A stretch of 64,000 nucleotides of DNA from an uncultured Prochlorococcus sp. (GCA_902600475.1 CACKJM010000005.1:20560-84559), one strand, 5' to 3'. Shown: positions 45,783 through 56,159, numbered from the stretch's first letter. The notes: generated by a model not told the origin, from the letters alone. Made by a program: numbers and translations.

Positions 45783-48700
45783 TTAATAATTATGGATTTC
45801 CTGTAGAGAGTAAGTATCTATTTTATTAAGTTGCAATGCTTTAATTGCTTTGATAGCTGCATTGGCTCCAGGAATGGTAGTAAAGGTTGGAATATTATAC
45901 TCTAAAGCAGCACGTCTTAAATATGCGTCGTCATGAAGAGCCTGAGATCCTATTGGAGTATTAATTATTAATTGAACAAGCCCTGAACGAATTAGATCTT
46001 CTATATTAGGTCTACCCTCGTGTACTTTTAGTACTTCATCAACTTGAATCCCTAAATCAACTAAATATGAAGCTGTACCACGCGTTGCAATTAATTTAAA
46101 TCCTAAAATTAACAATTCCCTAGCAATTACTTCAAGATATTTTTTATCTAAATCGTTCGTAGACAAAAAAGCAACTCCCTCAGAAGGGACTCCATTTCCT
46201 GCTGCCAATTCTGACTTGGCATAAGCAATTCCAAAATCTTTAGCTAAACCCATTACCTCTCCAGTTGATCTCATTTCAGGGCCGAGAAGTGTATCTGATC
46301 CAGGAAATCTTTTAAAAGGTAAAACAGCTTCTTTTACAGCCTGATATTTTGGTGAGAATTCTTTTGTAAATTCGATATCTTCTAATGTAAAACCTTGCAT
46401 TAACTGTGTAGCTAATTTTGCGACTGGTTTTCCTATAGCCTTTGAAACAAATGGGACAGTTCTGGAAGCTCTCGGATTTGCTTCTATAATAAATAATTTA
46501 TTTTCTTTATTATTTAAATTTGTTACTGCAAATTGCAAATTAATTAAACCAACAACATTTAATCTTTTTGAAATTAATTTAGTCCAATTTTTTACTACAT
46601 CTAGAGTGGATTTTGAAAGAGAAATAGATGGCAAACAACAAGCTGAATCTCCAGAGTGAATACCTGCTGGTTCAACATGTTCCATTAAACCAGCAATTAC
46701 AACTGAACCTTCTGAATCACATAAAGCATCAACATCTATCTCAATAGCATTATTTAAGTATTGATCAAGCAGTATTGGATGATCAGGCGAAACCTTAACT
46801 GCTTCGGAAATATATCTCGATAATTCATTCTCATCCTTAACAATTTCCATTGCCCTGCCACCTAAAACATAAGATGGTCTAACAACTAAGGGGAATCCTA
46901 TATTTTTTGCGACAGTTTGTGCTTCAATTTGATTGCGAGCTATTCCGTTTAATGGTTGCCTAATATTTAATTCCTTAAGTATTTTTGTAAATTCCTCTCT
47001 ATCTTCTGCTAGATCGATTGAAATTGGTGAAGTCCCTAGAATTCTTGATCCAGTTCTAGCTCCATCTTTAGATTTAAGCCATTCATATAAAGGTAAAGAT
47101 AATTTCAAAGGAGTTTGACCTCCAAATTGAACGATCAAACCATATGGATTTTCAGCTTCTATTATATTGAGCACATCCTCTAAAGTTACAGGCTCAAAAT
47201 ATAAAATATCGCTAGTGTCGTAATCTGTTGATACAGTTTCAGGATTACTATTAACCATTATTGTTTCATAACCATTTTTAGAGGCTTGATATGAAGCATG
47301 GCAACAACAGTAATCAAATTCTATTCCCTGTCCAATTCTGTTTGGACCTCCTCCTAAAATCATAATTTTTTTTGAATCATTATTTTTTTTGATTTCACTA
47401 TCAAAAACTTGAGAATTTAAAATAATAAAAGGCTCTTCATAAGTTGAATAATGATAGGGAGTAGAGGATGAGAACTCTGCTGAACAAGTATCAACAGTCT
47501 TGTAAATTGGAATAATATTTAAATTTTTTCTGTATCTTCGCACTTCAAAAAAATCAGAATTTGTTAATTTTGATATCTGTTGATCTGAAAAGCCTAATTG
47601 TTTAGCATAAAGCATCAAATCTCTATCTAGATGAGAAAGTTTTTTTCCTCTCAAAAAATCGTTTTCAAAATTAAAGATATTACGTAATTTTTCGATAAAC
47701 CATAAATCAATATTTGTAACTTCTTGGATAAAAGAATTAGTTTTTCCAAGCTGCATTGCTTTTTTAATTATAAGAATTCTCTCAGATGTTGGGTTTCTTA
47801 AACTAGTCTGTAATTCATTCTCGTTTTTAGTTTCTATTGAATCGCATTCCCATCCATGAATGCCCACTTCTAATGACCTTAATGCTTTCTGAAATGATTC
47901 TTCAAAAGAGCGTCCGATTGCCATTGACTCCCCAACAGATTTCATAGCAGTGCTTAATTTATTTGAAGACCCTTTAAACTTTTCGAAGGCAAACCGAGGA
48001 ATTTTTGTAACAACATAATCAATTGATGGTTCAAAACATGCAGGTGTTTTTTTTGTGATATCGTTAATAATCTCATCAAGTGTATAGCCAACTGATAATA
48101 AAGCTGCAATCTTGGCAATGGGAAATCCAGTTGCTTTACTTGCCAAGGCAGAAGATCTACTCACACGAGGATTCATCTCTATAACAATTACTTCACCATT
48201 TGTTGGATTAATTGCAAATTGAATATTACTCCCTCCAGTTTCAACTCCTACCTCTCTAATGATTCTCAAAGACAAGTCCCTCAATCTCTGATACTCCTTA
48301 TCTGTTAAAGTCTGCGCTGGAGCTACAGTGATCGAATCTCCAGTATGAACACCCATTGGATCTAAATTCTCAATACTACAAACAATTACTACGTTATCTG
48401 CCGTATCTCTCATTACCTCTAATTCAAATTCTTTCCATCCAATAAGAGATTTTTCAATTAATATTTGATTACTAGGACTTTCCTCTAAACCTGTACTACA
48501 CAATGCGATAAATTCTTCAAGGTTGTATGCAATTCCACCTCCTACACCACCTAAAGTAAATGCTGGCCTTATTATAAGAGGATAAGAATTAATTTTTTTT
48601 GATACATCTTTAGCTTCAGTCAAGTTAGAGGCTATTCCAGAGGGGCATACATTTACATTTATTTTTTCCATCGATTCTTTAAATAATCTTCTATCTTCAG

Positions 48701-49076
48701 CTTTATTAATAGCTTTTAAATTAGCACCAATTAATTCAACATTATTTTTATTCAAGAAATCTGACTCTGATAATTTAACTGCAAGATTCAAAGCAGTTTG
48801 CCCTCCCATTGTGGGAAGAATGGCATCAGGTTTTTCTTTTAAAATGATCTGAGAAACGATTTCAGGAGTTAATGGTTCAATATATGTTTTATTTGCAATA
48901 TCAGGGTCGGTCATTATTGATGCCGGATTTGAATTTATCAAGATAATTTCATAACCAACTTTTCTTAAAACTTTGCAAGCTTGAGTTCCAGAGTAATCAA
49001 ATTCGCAAGCTTGTCCTATAACAATCGGGCCTGATCCAAGAATAAGAATTTTCTTTAGATCACCTCTTTGAGGCAT
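45783..49076 (-). CDS. carB: Carbamoyl-phosphate synthase large subunit
   Basis: The 1097-aa enzyme makes carbamoyl phosphate for arginine and pyrimidines. It has two homologous ATP-grasp halves; the N-terminal [20 protein letters not shown] is mirrored by [17 protein letters not shown] in the second half. The C-terminal MGS-like regulatory domain contains [12 protein letters not shown]. Slightly longer than E. coli CarB. Glutaminase subunit carA is not in the window. Confidence 0.97.
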   Translation of the reverse strand: MPQRGDLKKILILGSGPIVIGQACEFDYSGTQACKVLRKVGYEIILINSNPASIMTDPDIANKTYIEPLTPEIVSQIILKEKPDAILPTMGGQTALNLAVKLSESDFLNKNNVELIGANLKAINKAEDRRLFKESMEKINVNVCPSGIASNLTEAKDVSKKINSYPLIIRPAFTLGGVGGGIAYNLEEFIALCSTGLEESPSNQILIEKSLIGWKEFELEVMRDTADNVVIVCSIENLDPMGVHTGDSITVAPAQTLTDKEYQRLRDLSLRIIREVGVETGGSNIQFAINPTNGEVIVIEMNPRVSRSSALASKATGFPIAKIAALLSVGYTLDEIINDITKKTPACFEPSIDYVVTKIPRFAFEKFKGSSNKLSTAMKSVGESMAIGRSFEESFQKALRSLEVGIHGWECDSIETKNENELQTSLRNPTSERILIIKKAMQLGKTNSFIQEVTNIDLWFIEKLRNIFNFENDFLRGKKLSHLDRDLMLYAKQLGFSDQQISKLTNSDFFEVRRYRKNLNIIPIYKTVDTCSAEFSSSTPYHYSTYEEPFIILNSQVFDSEIKKNNDSKKIMILGGGPNRIGQGIEFDYCCCHASYQASKNGYETIMVNSNPETVSTDYDTSDILYFEPVTLEDVLNIIEAENPYGLIVQFGGQTPLKLSLPLYEWLKSKDGARTGSRILGTSPISIDLAEDREEFTKILKELNIRQPLNGIARNQIEAQTVAKNIGFPLVVRPSYVLGGRAMEIVKDENELSRYISEAVKVSPDHPILLDQYLNNAIEIDVDALCDSEGSVVIAGLMEHVEPAGIHSGDSACCLPSISLSKSTLDVVKNWTKLISKRLNVVGLINLQFAVTNLNNKENKLFIIEANPRASRTVPFVSKAIGKPVAKLATQLMQGFTLEDIEFTKEFSPKYQAVKEAVLPFKRFPGSDTLLGPEMRSTGEVMGLAKDFGIAYAKSELAAGNGVPSEGVAFLSTNDLDKKYLEVIARELLILGFKLIATRGTASYLVDLGIQVDEVLKVHEGRPNIEDLIRSGLVQLIINTPIGSQALHDDAYLRRAALEYNIPTFTTIPGANAAIKAIKALQLNKIDTYSLQEIHNY

Positions 49077-49184
49077 AATTTAAAAACTACATTTACTTAA
49101 TAGTACTTATAAATCATCAGATGTTAATCAAGTTACTTGAAAAGCAACATTTGTTTCTATAGTATTGAAAGAAAATAATTTTTT

Positions 49185-49823
49185 ATGAGCGAACTTCAAC
49201 GACTTAAAAGTTTGTTGCCTCCGGAGAATGAAAGTTGGGTATTTATTGAAGCTGCAGCTGCAATAGATCCACCTTTAATAACACTCGAGGAAATTGGTCG
49301 TGACGAAGTAGAAATACAAATAGATTTAGATGCTTGGGATGATTTTGCTATTGACCACAGAAATTTATTATTTTGGCACGAGGTTGGGAAAATTCAAAAC
49401 GATGCAATACCAAGAGATGGATGGGAAATGGCAGCTCTTGCAATAGGGTTAGGAGGAGCGATAGGGGAGTTGTGGGTTCAAGATGGATTACTTTTGTTAT
49501 TGGCTCTTGGCTTATCAAGTTTTGCAGGATATCGATTATACATAAAAAATAATTCTGAAAAGAAACTACAAGATGCTATTTTTGCAGATGAAAGAGCTAT
49601 AGATCTTGCTTGTAGATTTGGATACAGTATTCCAAATGCTTATAAAAGTCTTGGAGGAGCCTTAAAGGAGTTAATTGATAAAACCAGAAAAAAGAAAAAG
49701 AGAAGTTTCTTTGAAGATAGATTAGATGCCTTAAGAAAAAGTGCTGAAAAAGCTAGAGCAGAATTATCTCAGCAAGAAGGTTCAGAAAAATCAGTCTCCA
49801 GCGAAAATGTATATGGACAATAA
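49185..49823 (+). CDS. DUF3318 protein
   Basis: The 212-aa protein starts MSELQRLKSLLPPENESWVF, has EIQIDLDAWDDFAIDHRNLLFWHEV, two possible membrane helices (AALAIGLGGAIGELWV; LLLLLALGLSSFAGYRLY) and a basic helical C-terminus. The pattern fits DUF3318 of cyanobacteria. It overlaps rsfS by 17 bases. Confidence 0.85.
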   Translation: MSELQRLKSLLPPENESWVFIEAAAAIDPPLITLEEIGRDEVEIQIDLDAWDDFAIDHRNLLFWHEVGKIQNDAIPRDGWEMAALAIGLGGAIGELWVQDGLLLLLALGLSSFAGYRLYIKNNSEKKLQDAIFADERAIDLACRFGYSIPNAYKSLGGALKELIDKTRKKKKRSFFEDRLDALRKSAEKARAELSQQEGSEKSVSSENVYGQ

Positions 49824-50157
49824 ACGCTTAGTTTTAATGGCAGCTAAAGCTTGTGACGAAAAAAAGGCTAAAGATATCAAACTTATAAAAATTGACAAAG
49901 TTTCTTTCATAAGTGAATGGATATTAATCGCAGAGGGATTATCTGATGTACAGGTTAGATCCATAACTAACTCTGTAGAGGGAGAAATAAGAGAGAAGGC
50001 TAAACTAGAACCAATAAGAAAAGAGGGAGTTAATGAGGCTAAATGGGCTCTACTTGACTATGGCGATTTGATCGTAAATATTTTCCAGCCAGATATAAGA
50101 AAATTCTACGATCTTGAATCATTTTGGAGTAATGGAGATAATCTTTCATTCCCATAA
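49807..50157 (+). CDS. rsfS: Ribosomal silencing factor RsfS
   Basis: The 116-aa protein matches RsfS/Iojap: LVLMAAKACDEKKAKDI, FISEWILIAEGLSDVQVRSI, EAKWALLDYGDLIVNIFQPDIRKFYDLE. It binds L14 and prevents subunit joining under low nutrients. ATG at 49807 or 49813 is the start inside the end of the DUF3318 gene; I take the first. Confidence 0.93.
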   Translation: MYMDNKRLVLMAAKACDEKKAKDIKLIKIDKVSFISEWILIAEGLSDVQVRSITNSVEGEIREKAKLEPIRKEGVNEAKWALLDYGDLIVNIFQPDIRKFYDLESFWSNGDNLSFP

Positions 50158-50166
50158 TTTTCATTT

Positions 50167-50661
50167 ATGAACGAATCTAAATGTCCTGTCCCAAAGGAGC
50201 AACAACCTACAAATGAATTCATCGAATTATCAAAATCTAAAATTTTTTCTTGGCCAAAAACTAAAAAATTATTAATCCTAGTCTTGATTAAATTTTGGAT
50301 AATTGCATTTGTTATATTCCTCGTTATTTCTTCTGGAAGTATATATTTCAAAAAATACCTTCTAAAATATATCTTTTTAAGCCTCTTTAGTAGTTTAATA
50401 ATACCTCTCCTAGTATCTATAAGATTATATCTTGGTTGGAATCATGTTTTTAAAAGATTGACCTCTGAAAGAGTTGAATACGAAGAATCTGGATGGTACG
50501 ACGGTCAAGTATGGATAAAGCCATTAGTTTTAAAAGAACAGGAATCGCTTATTGCATCAATTGAAGTTAAGCCTATTTTAAAAAATTTAATACAAATTTT
50601 TTCTATTATCTCAGTCTTAGCTTTATCAGGAATTTTACTTTTTCAATATAACAATTTCTAA
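50167..50661 (+). CDS. CGLD27 / Ycf36 family protein (DUF1230)
   Basis: The 164-aa protein begins with the family signature CPVPKEQQPTNEFIEL, then two membrane helices (~37-57 and ~67-85) and the soluble motif YEESGWYDGQVWIKPLVLKEQE. It is conserved in cyanobacteria and the green lineage, linked to photosystem function or acclimation. It lies between rsfS and the asparaginase gene with no spacer to the latter. Confidence 0.88.
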   Translation: MNESKCPVPKEQQPTNEFIELSKSKIFSWPKTKKLLILVLIKFWIIAFVIFLVISSGSIYFKKYLLKYIFLSLFSSLIIPLLVSIRLYLGWNHVFKRLTSERVEYEESGWYDGQVWIKPLVLKEQESLIASIEVKPILKNLIQIFSIISVLALSGILLFQYNNF

Positions 50662-51627
50662 ATGAATTCAAACTTCAAAAACCTTTATACATCAAATAAT
50701 CCTCCTTTACAAGCAACCTTGATAAGAGGTTCGAATGTTGAATCAATTCATAAAATTCATGCTGTTATAACTGACAAAAAAGGGAGGGTTTTAATGTGTG
50801 CAGGGAATCCTGAATATAAAAGTTTCATAAGGTCATCGTTAAAACCATTTCAAGCAATACCCTTTGTTAGTAGTGGAGCTGCATCAAAAATTAATGATGC
50901 TTCAAAATCAATAGCATTAGCATGTGGTTCGCACAGTGGATCAAGAATTCATGCAAGGGAAGCTTTTAAAATTTTGTGGGAATATGACATAGACATTAAT
51001 AATTTGAAATGTCCTAAATCCAAATCAAGTCCTTTAGAACATAATTGTTCAGGCAAACATGCTGCATTTTTAGCTACATGTAAAAAGTTGAATTGGCCAT
51101 TAGAAAGTTATTTAAAAGGGAATCATCCACTTCAAGTAGAAATATTCAGAATTGTTTCCGAATTATTAGAAATTCCTGTATCTGAAATAAATGCTGAACG
51201 TGATGATTGCGGTGCCCCAACTCTTTACTTAAAACTAATAGAAATGTCAAAGTTATATTCACTTCTAAGCAGTTCCGAAAATGCTGAATTAGAGCAAATA
51301 AGTAGAGCTATGACCACTAACCCAATGATGATAAGTGGCAATAATAAATTTGATACTGAAATAATTAAAGCTTCTCATGGACAGGTTATAGGTAAAGGTG
51401 GAGCAGAAGGAATACAGTGTCTATGCAAGGTAAATGAAGGGATAGGACTTGCTTTAAAAGTAGAAGATGGTTCAAAGAGAGCCAAACATGCTGTGAGTCT
51501 TCACTTGCTAAAACAATTAGAATGGATATCTGACTTAAGGATTCAAGATATTGAAGAAAAGGTACTTAATTTTTCAGAGGGTGTACGAATTGAAGTACAA
51601 GGTCAATTAAAATTCCAAGAATCCTAA
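50662..51627 (+). CDS. Asparaginase II family protein (COG4448)
   Basis: The 321-aa protein is of the asparaginase II class defined in Rhizobium: SVESIHKIHAVITD-like start, SFIRSSLKPFQAIPFV, HNCSGKHAAFLATC, AERDDCGAPTLYLKL and KGGAEGIQCL. It would release ammonia from asparagine. The start follows the previous stop without a gap. The tRNA-fMet gene comes 45 bases later. Confidence 0.85.
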   Translation: MNSNFKNLYTSNNPPLQATLIRGSNVESIHKIHAVITDKKGRVLMCAGNPEYKSFIRSSLKPFQAIPFVSSGAASKINDASKSIALACGSHSGSRIHAREAFKILWEYDIDINNLKCPKSKSSPLEHNCSGKHAAFLATCKKLNWPLESYLKGNHPLQVEIFRIVSELLEIPVSEINAERDDCGAPTLYLKLIEMSKLYSLLSSSENAELEQISRAMTTNPMMISGNNKFDTEIIKASHGQVIGKGGAEGIQCLCKVNEGIGLALKVEDGSKRAKHAVSLHLLKQLEWISDLRIQDIEEKVLNFSEGVRIEVQGQLKFQES

Positions 51628-51672
51628 AGAAATAGAAAAAAGAACCCTTTCAGATGTATGCTATATATATGA

Positions 51673-51749
<77 letters not shown>

Positions 51750-51752
51750 TTT

Positions 51753-51780
51753 AAAAGCAGCTTGTTAGCTGCTTTTTTTT
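51753..51780 (+). terminator. Rho-independent terminator after tRNA-fMet
   Basis: AGCAGC (51756-51761) pairs with GCTGCT (51768-51773), extended by AAA/TTT, loop TTGTTA, followed by T8. It ends the tRNA-fMet transcript. Confidence 0.9.
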
Positions 51781-52112
51781 GCAATTAATTCCTAAATAAA
51801 AAGATTTAATAAACGACGTTATACTTTTCACATTAATAATTGCTTATATAAAAATATTAGAGTTCCTTTTGAATAGAAAATTTTAAATCAACTCTTACTA
51901 TTAGACCAACAATGATAAAAAATACTCCAATGTAAGAGTTTAAAGAAAGCTCCAAAATATTTAATTGAATTTCTAATAATAACTTTAGCTCATAAATCTT
52001 TTTTTAAAATAGTTTCATAAAAAAGAACTTTAAATAAACAGAAATTTAACATTTTGCTTTATTGAAAAAGTAAGTTTTTGAAAATATAGTGAAAATAATT
52101 ATTTGGAAATTG
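51781..52112. other. Spacer without assured gene
   Basis: These 332 AT-rich bases show no strong structure. A weak minus-strand frame (TTG 51955 to 51857, 32 aa) would encode a single hydrophobic helix (YIGVFFIIVGLIV) with a basic tail; without homology it cannot be called a gene. Confidence 0.4.
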
Positions 52113-52259
52113 ATGCAAGATTTACTACAGCGCGATTTAGGTTCAAGTTTGCTTTCAATAGCAGTTATTCTTGGCTGGTTAGGATTATTTTTTGTCTTTT
52201 TAAGAATACTAACAATTGCAATAAAAAGAGTTCTTGAATCAATATTCAAGAAACCTTAA
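52113..52259 (+). CDS. Small membrane protein, 48 aa
   Basis: ATG at 52113 gives one membrane helix (SLLSIAVILGWLGLFFVFL) between a short acidic N-terminus MQDLLQRD and a basic tail ending IKRVLESIFKKP. An in-frame GTG lies 24 bases upstream. It precedes petP and resembles small thylakoid subunits, but no family is certain. Confidence 0.5.
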   Translation: MQDLLQRDLGSSLLSIAVILGWLGLFFVFLRILTIAIKRVLESIFKKP

Positions 52260-52329
52260 TTATTGAAGCAAATTAATAGTTAAGGTTTTACACATAAAAC
52301 TAGTATATATAGGTATAATGACCTAAAAA

Positions 52330-52719
52330 ATGTCAATTTTAGATAATGCCAAAATAGGTGATTATGTTCAAGTAAGTTTGGCACAATCGAAAGATAGACT
52401 TACTAAAGAAATTATTACTGCTATTAATGATTCTTCGGTAGCTACAATTAATGATTTTAGAATAACTGATGGCAAAGGAATTGGCGTAGTGGTGCAATTA
52501 TCTAATGGTAAAGAGCAATGGTTTTTTGAAGATGAAATTAATCTCCTTGACGAAAAAGGCAATGTTATAAAAAAAGTTAAAGATATAAAACAGAATAATA
52601 TTTTGATTTTTAATACTTTAAGAGAATTAAATTATGAAAATAAGAATAGGGTAAAAGAGTTAGTTAATCCAGCTAACTTTTTTCTTTGGCTAGTAGTTTC
52701 CTTAAAAGATATTTTTTAA
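52330..52719 (+). CDS. petP: PetP-like (DUF2862) cytochrome b6f-associated protein, with C-terminal extension
   Basis: Residues ~8-75 fit the SH3-like PetP/DUF2862 pattern: KIGDYVQVSLAQSKDRL, then ITDGKGIGVVVQLSNGKEQWFFEDEI. PetP is a cyanobacterial peripheral subunit of cytochrome b6f that affects electron flow. The common protein has ~70 residues; here ~50 more follow, ending in a hydrophobic stretch (FFLWLVVSLKDIF). A TATAAT (52313-52318) lies 12 bases before the ATG. Confidence 0.78.
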   Translation: MSILDNAKIGDYVQVSLAQSKDRLTKEIITAINDSSVATINDFRITDGKGIGVVVQLSNGKEQWFFEDEINLLDEKGNVIKKVKDIKQNNILIFNTLRELNYENKNRVKELVNPANFFLWLVVSLKDIF

Positions 52720-52796
52720 ATTATTAAAAACTTTTATAAGATAGAAGTAATTTAGCTAATAACTTAATTACAAATTTAAAGATACTAAATTCTGAG

Positions 52797-53792
52797 ATGT
52801 ATAAAAATATTATTGAGGTTAGAGACTTGTCAAAGTCATTTGAGATCTCTTCTAAAGAACCTGGTTTAAAAGGAACTATTAAACATTTTTTTAGAAGACA
52901 AACAAAAAGTTTAAAGGTTATAAAAAATGTAAGTTTCGAAATAAAAGAAGGCGAAATAGTTGGTTTTCTTGGTGCTAATGGAGCTGGGAAAACAACAATT
53001 TTAAAAATGCTCTGTGGCTTAATTTATCCAAGCGAAGGTTCAGTTTTAGTTTCAGGCCATCTACCATACAGAAGAAAAGAAAATTTTTTAAAAAAAATAA
53101 CCCTAATAATGGGCCAAAAACAACAACTCATTTGGGATCTTCCACCAATTGAATCTTTTTATTTGAATGCATCAATATATGACTTAGATAAGAAAGAAGC
53201 AAAAAAAAGAATAAAAAAACTATCAGAGATGCTTGAGATTGATTCTGAACTATTTATACCTGTTAGAAAACTATCTCTCGGTCAGCGTATGAAGTCAGAA
53301 TTACTAGCAGCCTTGATACATGAACCAAATATTCTATTTTTAGATGAGCCGACACTTGGTTTAGATATTAATGCACAGAGAAATTTGAGGAAATTTCTTC
53401 AAAAATATAATAAGGAAACTAACGCAACTATATGTTTAACGAGTCATTATATGAAAGACATTACATCGCTTTGCAAGAGGGTTATATGTGTTCATGAGGG
53501 ATCAATCTCATACGATGGAAAACTTGATCTTTTATTAAAAAAACTATCTCCTGTAAAAGAAATAATAATTGTTTGTCGTTCAGAAGAAGATGCAAATAAA
53601 TTAGAAAATACAAGTTTTAATGTTAAAAATAAAACAAAGAATGAAATCACAATATTAGTAGAAAATAACTCAATTACTTCTTCACTGAAAAGTATCCTAA
53701 ATAATTTTGATATTGAAGACCTATATATAAACGAACCTCCTATAGATGAAATTATTGGGAAAATATTAGTAAAAAAAGATTATGATATCTAA
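52797..53792 (+). CDS. ABC-2 type exporter, ATP-binding subunit
   Basis: The 331-aa ATPase has Walker A GANGAGKTT (~62-70), signature LSLGQRMK, Walker B ILFLDEPTLGLD and H-loop LTSHYM. It has the ~80-residue C-terminal extension of the NatA/COG4586 type. The two following genes encode permeases with which it overlaps by 11 bases. Substrate unknown; such exporters carry polysaccharides, peptides or drugs. Confidence 0.9.
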   Translation: MYKNIIEVRDLSKSFEISSKEPGLKGTIKHFFRRQTKSLKVIKNVSFEIKEGEIVGFLGANGAGKTTILKMLCGLIYPSEGSVLVSGHLPYRRKENFLKKITLIMGQKQQLIWDLPPIESFYLNASIYDLDKKEAKKRIKKLSEMLEIDSELFIPVRKLSLGQRMKSELLAALIHEPNILFLDEPTLGLDINAQRNLRKFLQKYNKETNATICLTSHYMKDITSLCKRVICVHEGSISYDGKLDLLLKKLSPVKEIIIVCRSEEDANKLENTSFNVKNKTKNEITILVENNSITSSLKSILNNFDIEDLYINEPPIDEIIGKILVKKDYDI

Positions 53793-54576
53793 CTTGATTA
53801 AACGTAAAATTTTCACCTTATTAAAGGTTCAATATTCAAACATGTTGGAATATCGAGTAGAGATTGCATTGTGGGCGATATCAGGGATTATTCCTTTTTT
53901 CATGTTAAATATTTGGACCAACAATAACCTTAATGAATACATAAATATAAGTAATGTTATGCTTTCTAGGTATTTTTTATGTGCTTTTTTTGTAAGACAG
54001 TTTTCAGTAGTTTGGGTTGTATTTAGCTTCGAAGAAGATTCTCTAATGGGAAAAGTATCTCCTTACTTAATCCAACCTTTAAATCCATTTTTCAGGTATT
54101 TTGCACAGCATCTTGCTGAACAATTAACAAGATTTCCTTTCGCTCTATTAATAGCAACTTTCTTTTTTATTTTTAATCCAGAAAGTATATGGATTCCAAA
54201 TTTTGGTGTTTTATTATTATCGGTAATATCGACTTTCTTATCTTTCTTAATTCAATTTTTAATTCAATCAATAGTTGCATGTCTATGCTTCTGGACCGAA
54301 AAAGCATCTTCAATTGAAAGATTATTATTTATACCAACTTTATTCCTCTCAGGTCTTTTGGCTCCTGTAGTTTCATTTCCCGAATATGTTAAATCCTGGA
54401 TTTATTTAACTCCTTTTCCGTATCTAATAGATTTTCCTGCAAATTTACTTTCTGGAAATGCAACAAATATTAGTAGAGGTTTTAGTATGCAAATTTTATG
54501 GATCCTTTTACTTTTCCCATTATTTAAAAAAATATGGTCTAACGGAACGAAAAAATATACAGCTATGGGATCATGA
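53782..54576 (+). CDS. ABC-2 type exporter, permease 1
   Basis: The 264-aa protein has about six helices (e.g. VEIALWAISGIIPFFML; LLIATFFFIFNP) and the layout of the ABC-2 permease family (COG4587-like). It overlaps the ATPase by 11 bases and the next permease by 4 bases, so the three form one unit. Confidence 0.85.
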   Translation: MISNLIKRKIFTLLKVQYSNMLEYRVEIALWAISGIIPFFMLNIWTNNNLNEYINISNVMLSRYFLCAFFVRQFSVVWVVFSFEEDSLMGKVSPYLIQPLNPFFRYFAQHLAEQLTRFPFALLIATFFFIFNPESIWIPNFGVLLLSVISTFLSFLIQFLIQSIVACLCFWTEKASSIERLLFIPTLFLSGLLAPVVSFPEYVKSWIYLTPFPYLIDFPANLLSGNATNISRGFSMQILWILLLFPLFKKIWSNGTKKYTAMGS

Positions 54577-55367
54577 ATTTAAGGAAATATATTAATATTT
54601 ATACAAAATTTTTACATACCTCTTTAGCTTGTGAATTGGAGTATAAAACAAATATATTAATAGATTTAATTACTGCAATTTTAAGTTTAATAGGAAGTAT
54701 TTTTTTATTATCAATTTTTTTTCAAAACAATAACACTATTGGTGGCTGGGAATTCGAACAGGCATTAATAATACAGGGTATTTACACAATTTTAAATGGA
54801 ATAACTAATACATGGTTCAATCCAAATCTTACAGAAATAGTTAAGCATATAAGAGAAGGAACTTTAGATTTCGTGCTTTTAAAACCAATTGATAGTCAAT
54901 TTTTTATTTCATTAAAAAAAATAACTCCATCTGGCTTTTTAGAAATAATACTTGGCATATTCTTATTGTTATACTGCATAAAAATCAATCAAATAAATAT
55001 AAATTTAATTTTTCTTACTTTATGCTTGATCACCATAATCTGCTCAATTTGCATCTTATATAGCTTATGGTTTTTTATTTCTACAACTACTATTTGGTTT
55101 GTAAAGACATGGAATGCGACCGAAGTATTAAGATCATTCCTTTACATTGGAAGATTTCCATTGAATTCATTTTCATTTTCTCTGAGAATATTTTTTAGTG
55201 TAGTAATTCCTATTGCATTTATAACTACAATTCCTTCTGAAGTTTTCCTAGGCCTATCTCAATTTTGGAAAATATTGCTAGAAGTTATTGTTGCTATGGT
55301 CTTTTTAATTAGTTCTCGAAAGTTCTGGTTATTTGCATTGAAATTCTATTCATCCGCTTCTAGTTAA
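54573..55367 (+). CDS. ABC-2 type exporter, permease 2
   Basis: The second permease, also 264 aa with about six helices (COG3694-like), contains REGTLDFVLLKPIDSQFFIS, a common motif of this family. Together with permease 1 it should form the heterodimeric membrane channel. It converges on a small minus-strand gene with seven bases between stops. Confidence 0.85.
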   Translation: MNLRKYINIYTKFLHTSLACELEYKTNILIDLITAILSLIGSIFLLSIFFQNNNTIGGWEFEQALIIQGIYTILNGITNTWFNPNLTEIVKHIREGTLDFVLLKPIDSQFFISLKKITPSGFLEIILGIFLLLYCIKINQININLIFLTLCLITIICSICILYSLWFFISTTTIWFVKTWNATEVLRSFLYIGRFPLNSFSFSLRIFFSVVIPIAFITTIPSEVFLGLSQFWKILLEVIVAMVFLISSRKFWLFALKFYSSASS

Positions 55368-55374
55368 AAATATA

Positions 55375-55641
55375 TTATTCAATAAACCTTCTACAAAACT
55401 CCCTAATTTTTTGCTTACTTTTTAGCTTAGAAAGTTTAGATAATTTCTTAAAATTAGATTTAGATGTTTTAACTGTTAAAAGGCTACAATTGTACTCAAT
55501 TTGATAATGTCTTGAAATAACTCCTAATTTGACCGCCACATCACAAAAAATTAATATTAGGGCGATAATAAAAAAAATTCTAAAAAAATTTGATAAAGAC
55601 TTAGAATAATTATCATTATCGGTTTTCAATTCAAGCTTCAT
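55375..55641 (-). CDS. Small single-pass membrane protein, 88 aa
   Basis: One helix (FFRIFFIIALILIFCDVAV, ~18-36) sits between a polar N-terminus and a basic C-terminus (NFKKLSKLSKLKSKQKIR). Its ATG overlaps the previous stop by one base (TAATG), so it is cotranslated with the 75-aa gene. Unknown family. Confidence 0.6.
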   Translation of the reverse strand: MKLELKTDNDNYSKSLSNFFRIFFIIALILIFCDVAVKLGVISRHYQIEYNCSLLTVKTSKSNFKKLSKLSKLKSKQKIREFCRRFIE

Positions 55642-55868
55642 TATCTAACTATATGTTGAGGGCACTTAATTGCAGCAATAGCAACAGCTGTAACTTTAAA
55701 ATTTTCTGACTTCTCAATAACCTTTTTAACTTCCAATGGTCCAAATTTATTACTCGCATCACTATAAGAAAGAAGCAAAGATTTATAATTATCATGACCT
55801 ATATTCCTATATTCACAAAAATTGTCTGCAACAAAGTTCAAAAGAGTTATTAATGTTAATTCAATCAT
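55641..55868 (-). CDS. Small hypothetical protein, 75 aa
   Basis: The protein has an N-terminal hydrophobic stretch (ELTLITLLNFVADNF), then a polar middle and a C-terminal VTAVAIAAIKCPQHIV. Two cysteines (~18, ~69). It is the upstream half of a two-gene unit. Unknown family. Confidence 0.55.
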   Translation of the reverse strand: MIELTLITLLNFVADNFCEYRNIGHDNYKSLLLSYSDASNKFGPLEVKKVIEKSENFKVTAVAIAAIKCPQHIVR

Positions 55869-56035
55869 TAAAGCTTTTTAATTAACTAATTTCTTACGAA
55901 TAATACAATGCATCAAAACTTTAACAAGTTTAATTACAAAAACAAGTGGAATCCTTAAATAGTAAATTTAATCAAATTTGTAAAATCATAAACTATAAAG
56001 TAATTTAAAAGAATAGAATAGATTAAATTCAAAAG

Positions 56036-56159
56036 CACTATAAGTAGTGGTTTGTGTACGCAGAGTAAACACTATAGATAGGGGGTTGCAATTTTCAAGA
56101 AATTGGTTTAAAAATAAGGTTCCCCATCACCCGGTCTCACCAATGTGAGGCCTTTTTTT
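56036..56159 (+). ncRNA. Candidate structured small RNA ended by a terminator
   Basis: The + strand can fold into AGTG(G)TTT/AAACACT (56046-56072), a GGGG/CCCC closing stem (56081/56122-56125) that encloses CAATTT-TCAAG-AAATTG (56089-56105), and the terminal hairpin GGTCTCAC-CAAT-GTGAGGCC-T7. No convincing ORF is present. It is flanked by minus-strand genes on both sides, so it must have its own promoter. It lacks features I could recognise of tmRNA, SRP RNA, RNase P, 6S or Yfr1. Confidence 0.5.
56133..56159 (+). terminator. Rho-independent terminator
   Basis: GGTCTCAC (56133-56140) pairs with GTGAGGCC (56145-56152) around CAAT, eight pairs with one T-G, followed by T7. Oriented for + strand transcription although both neighbouring genes are on the minus strand. 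Confidence 0.88.

Noticed and set aside
52046..52249. Open frame of 67 codons on the minus strand
   Set aside because: It is opposite the 48-aa single-helix ORF at 52113, which has a more protein-like composition; neither is certain but the plus frame is better.
56036..56159. tmRNA acceptor piece or SRP RNA
   Set aside because: No T-loop GTTCAAA-type segment or CCA end, and no GGAAGG-type SRP tetraloop region could be found.
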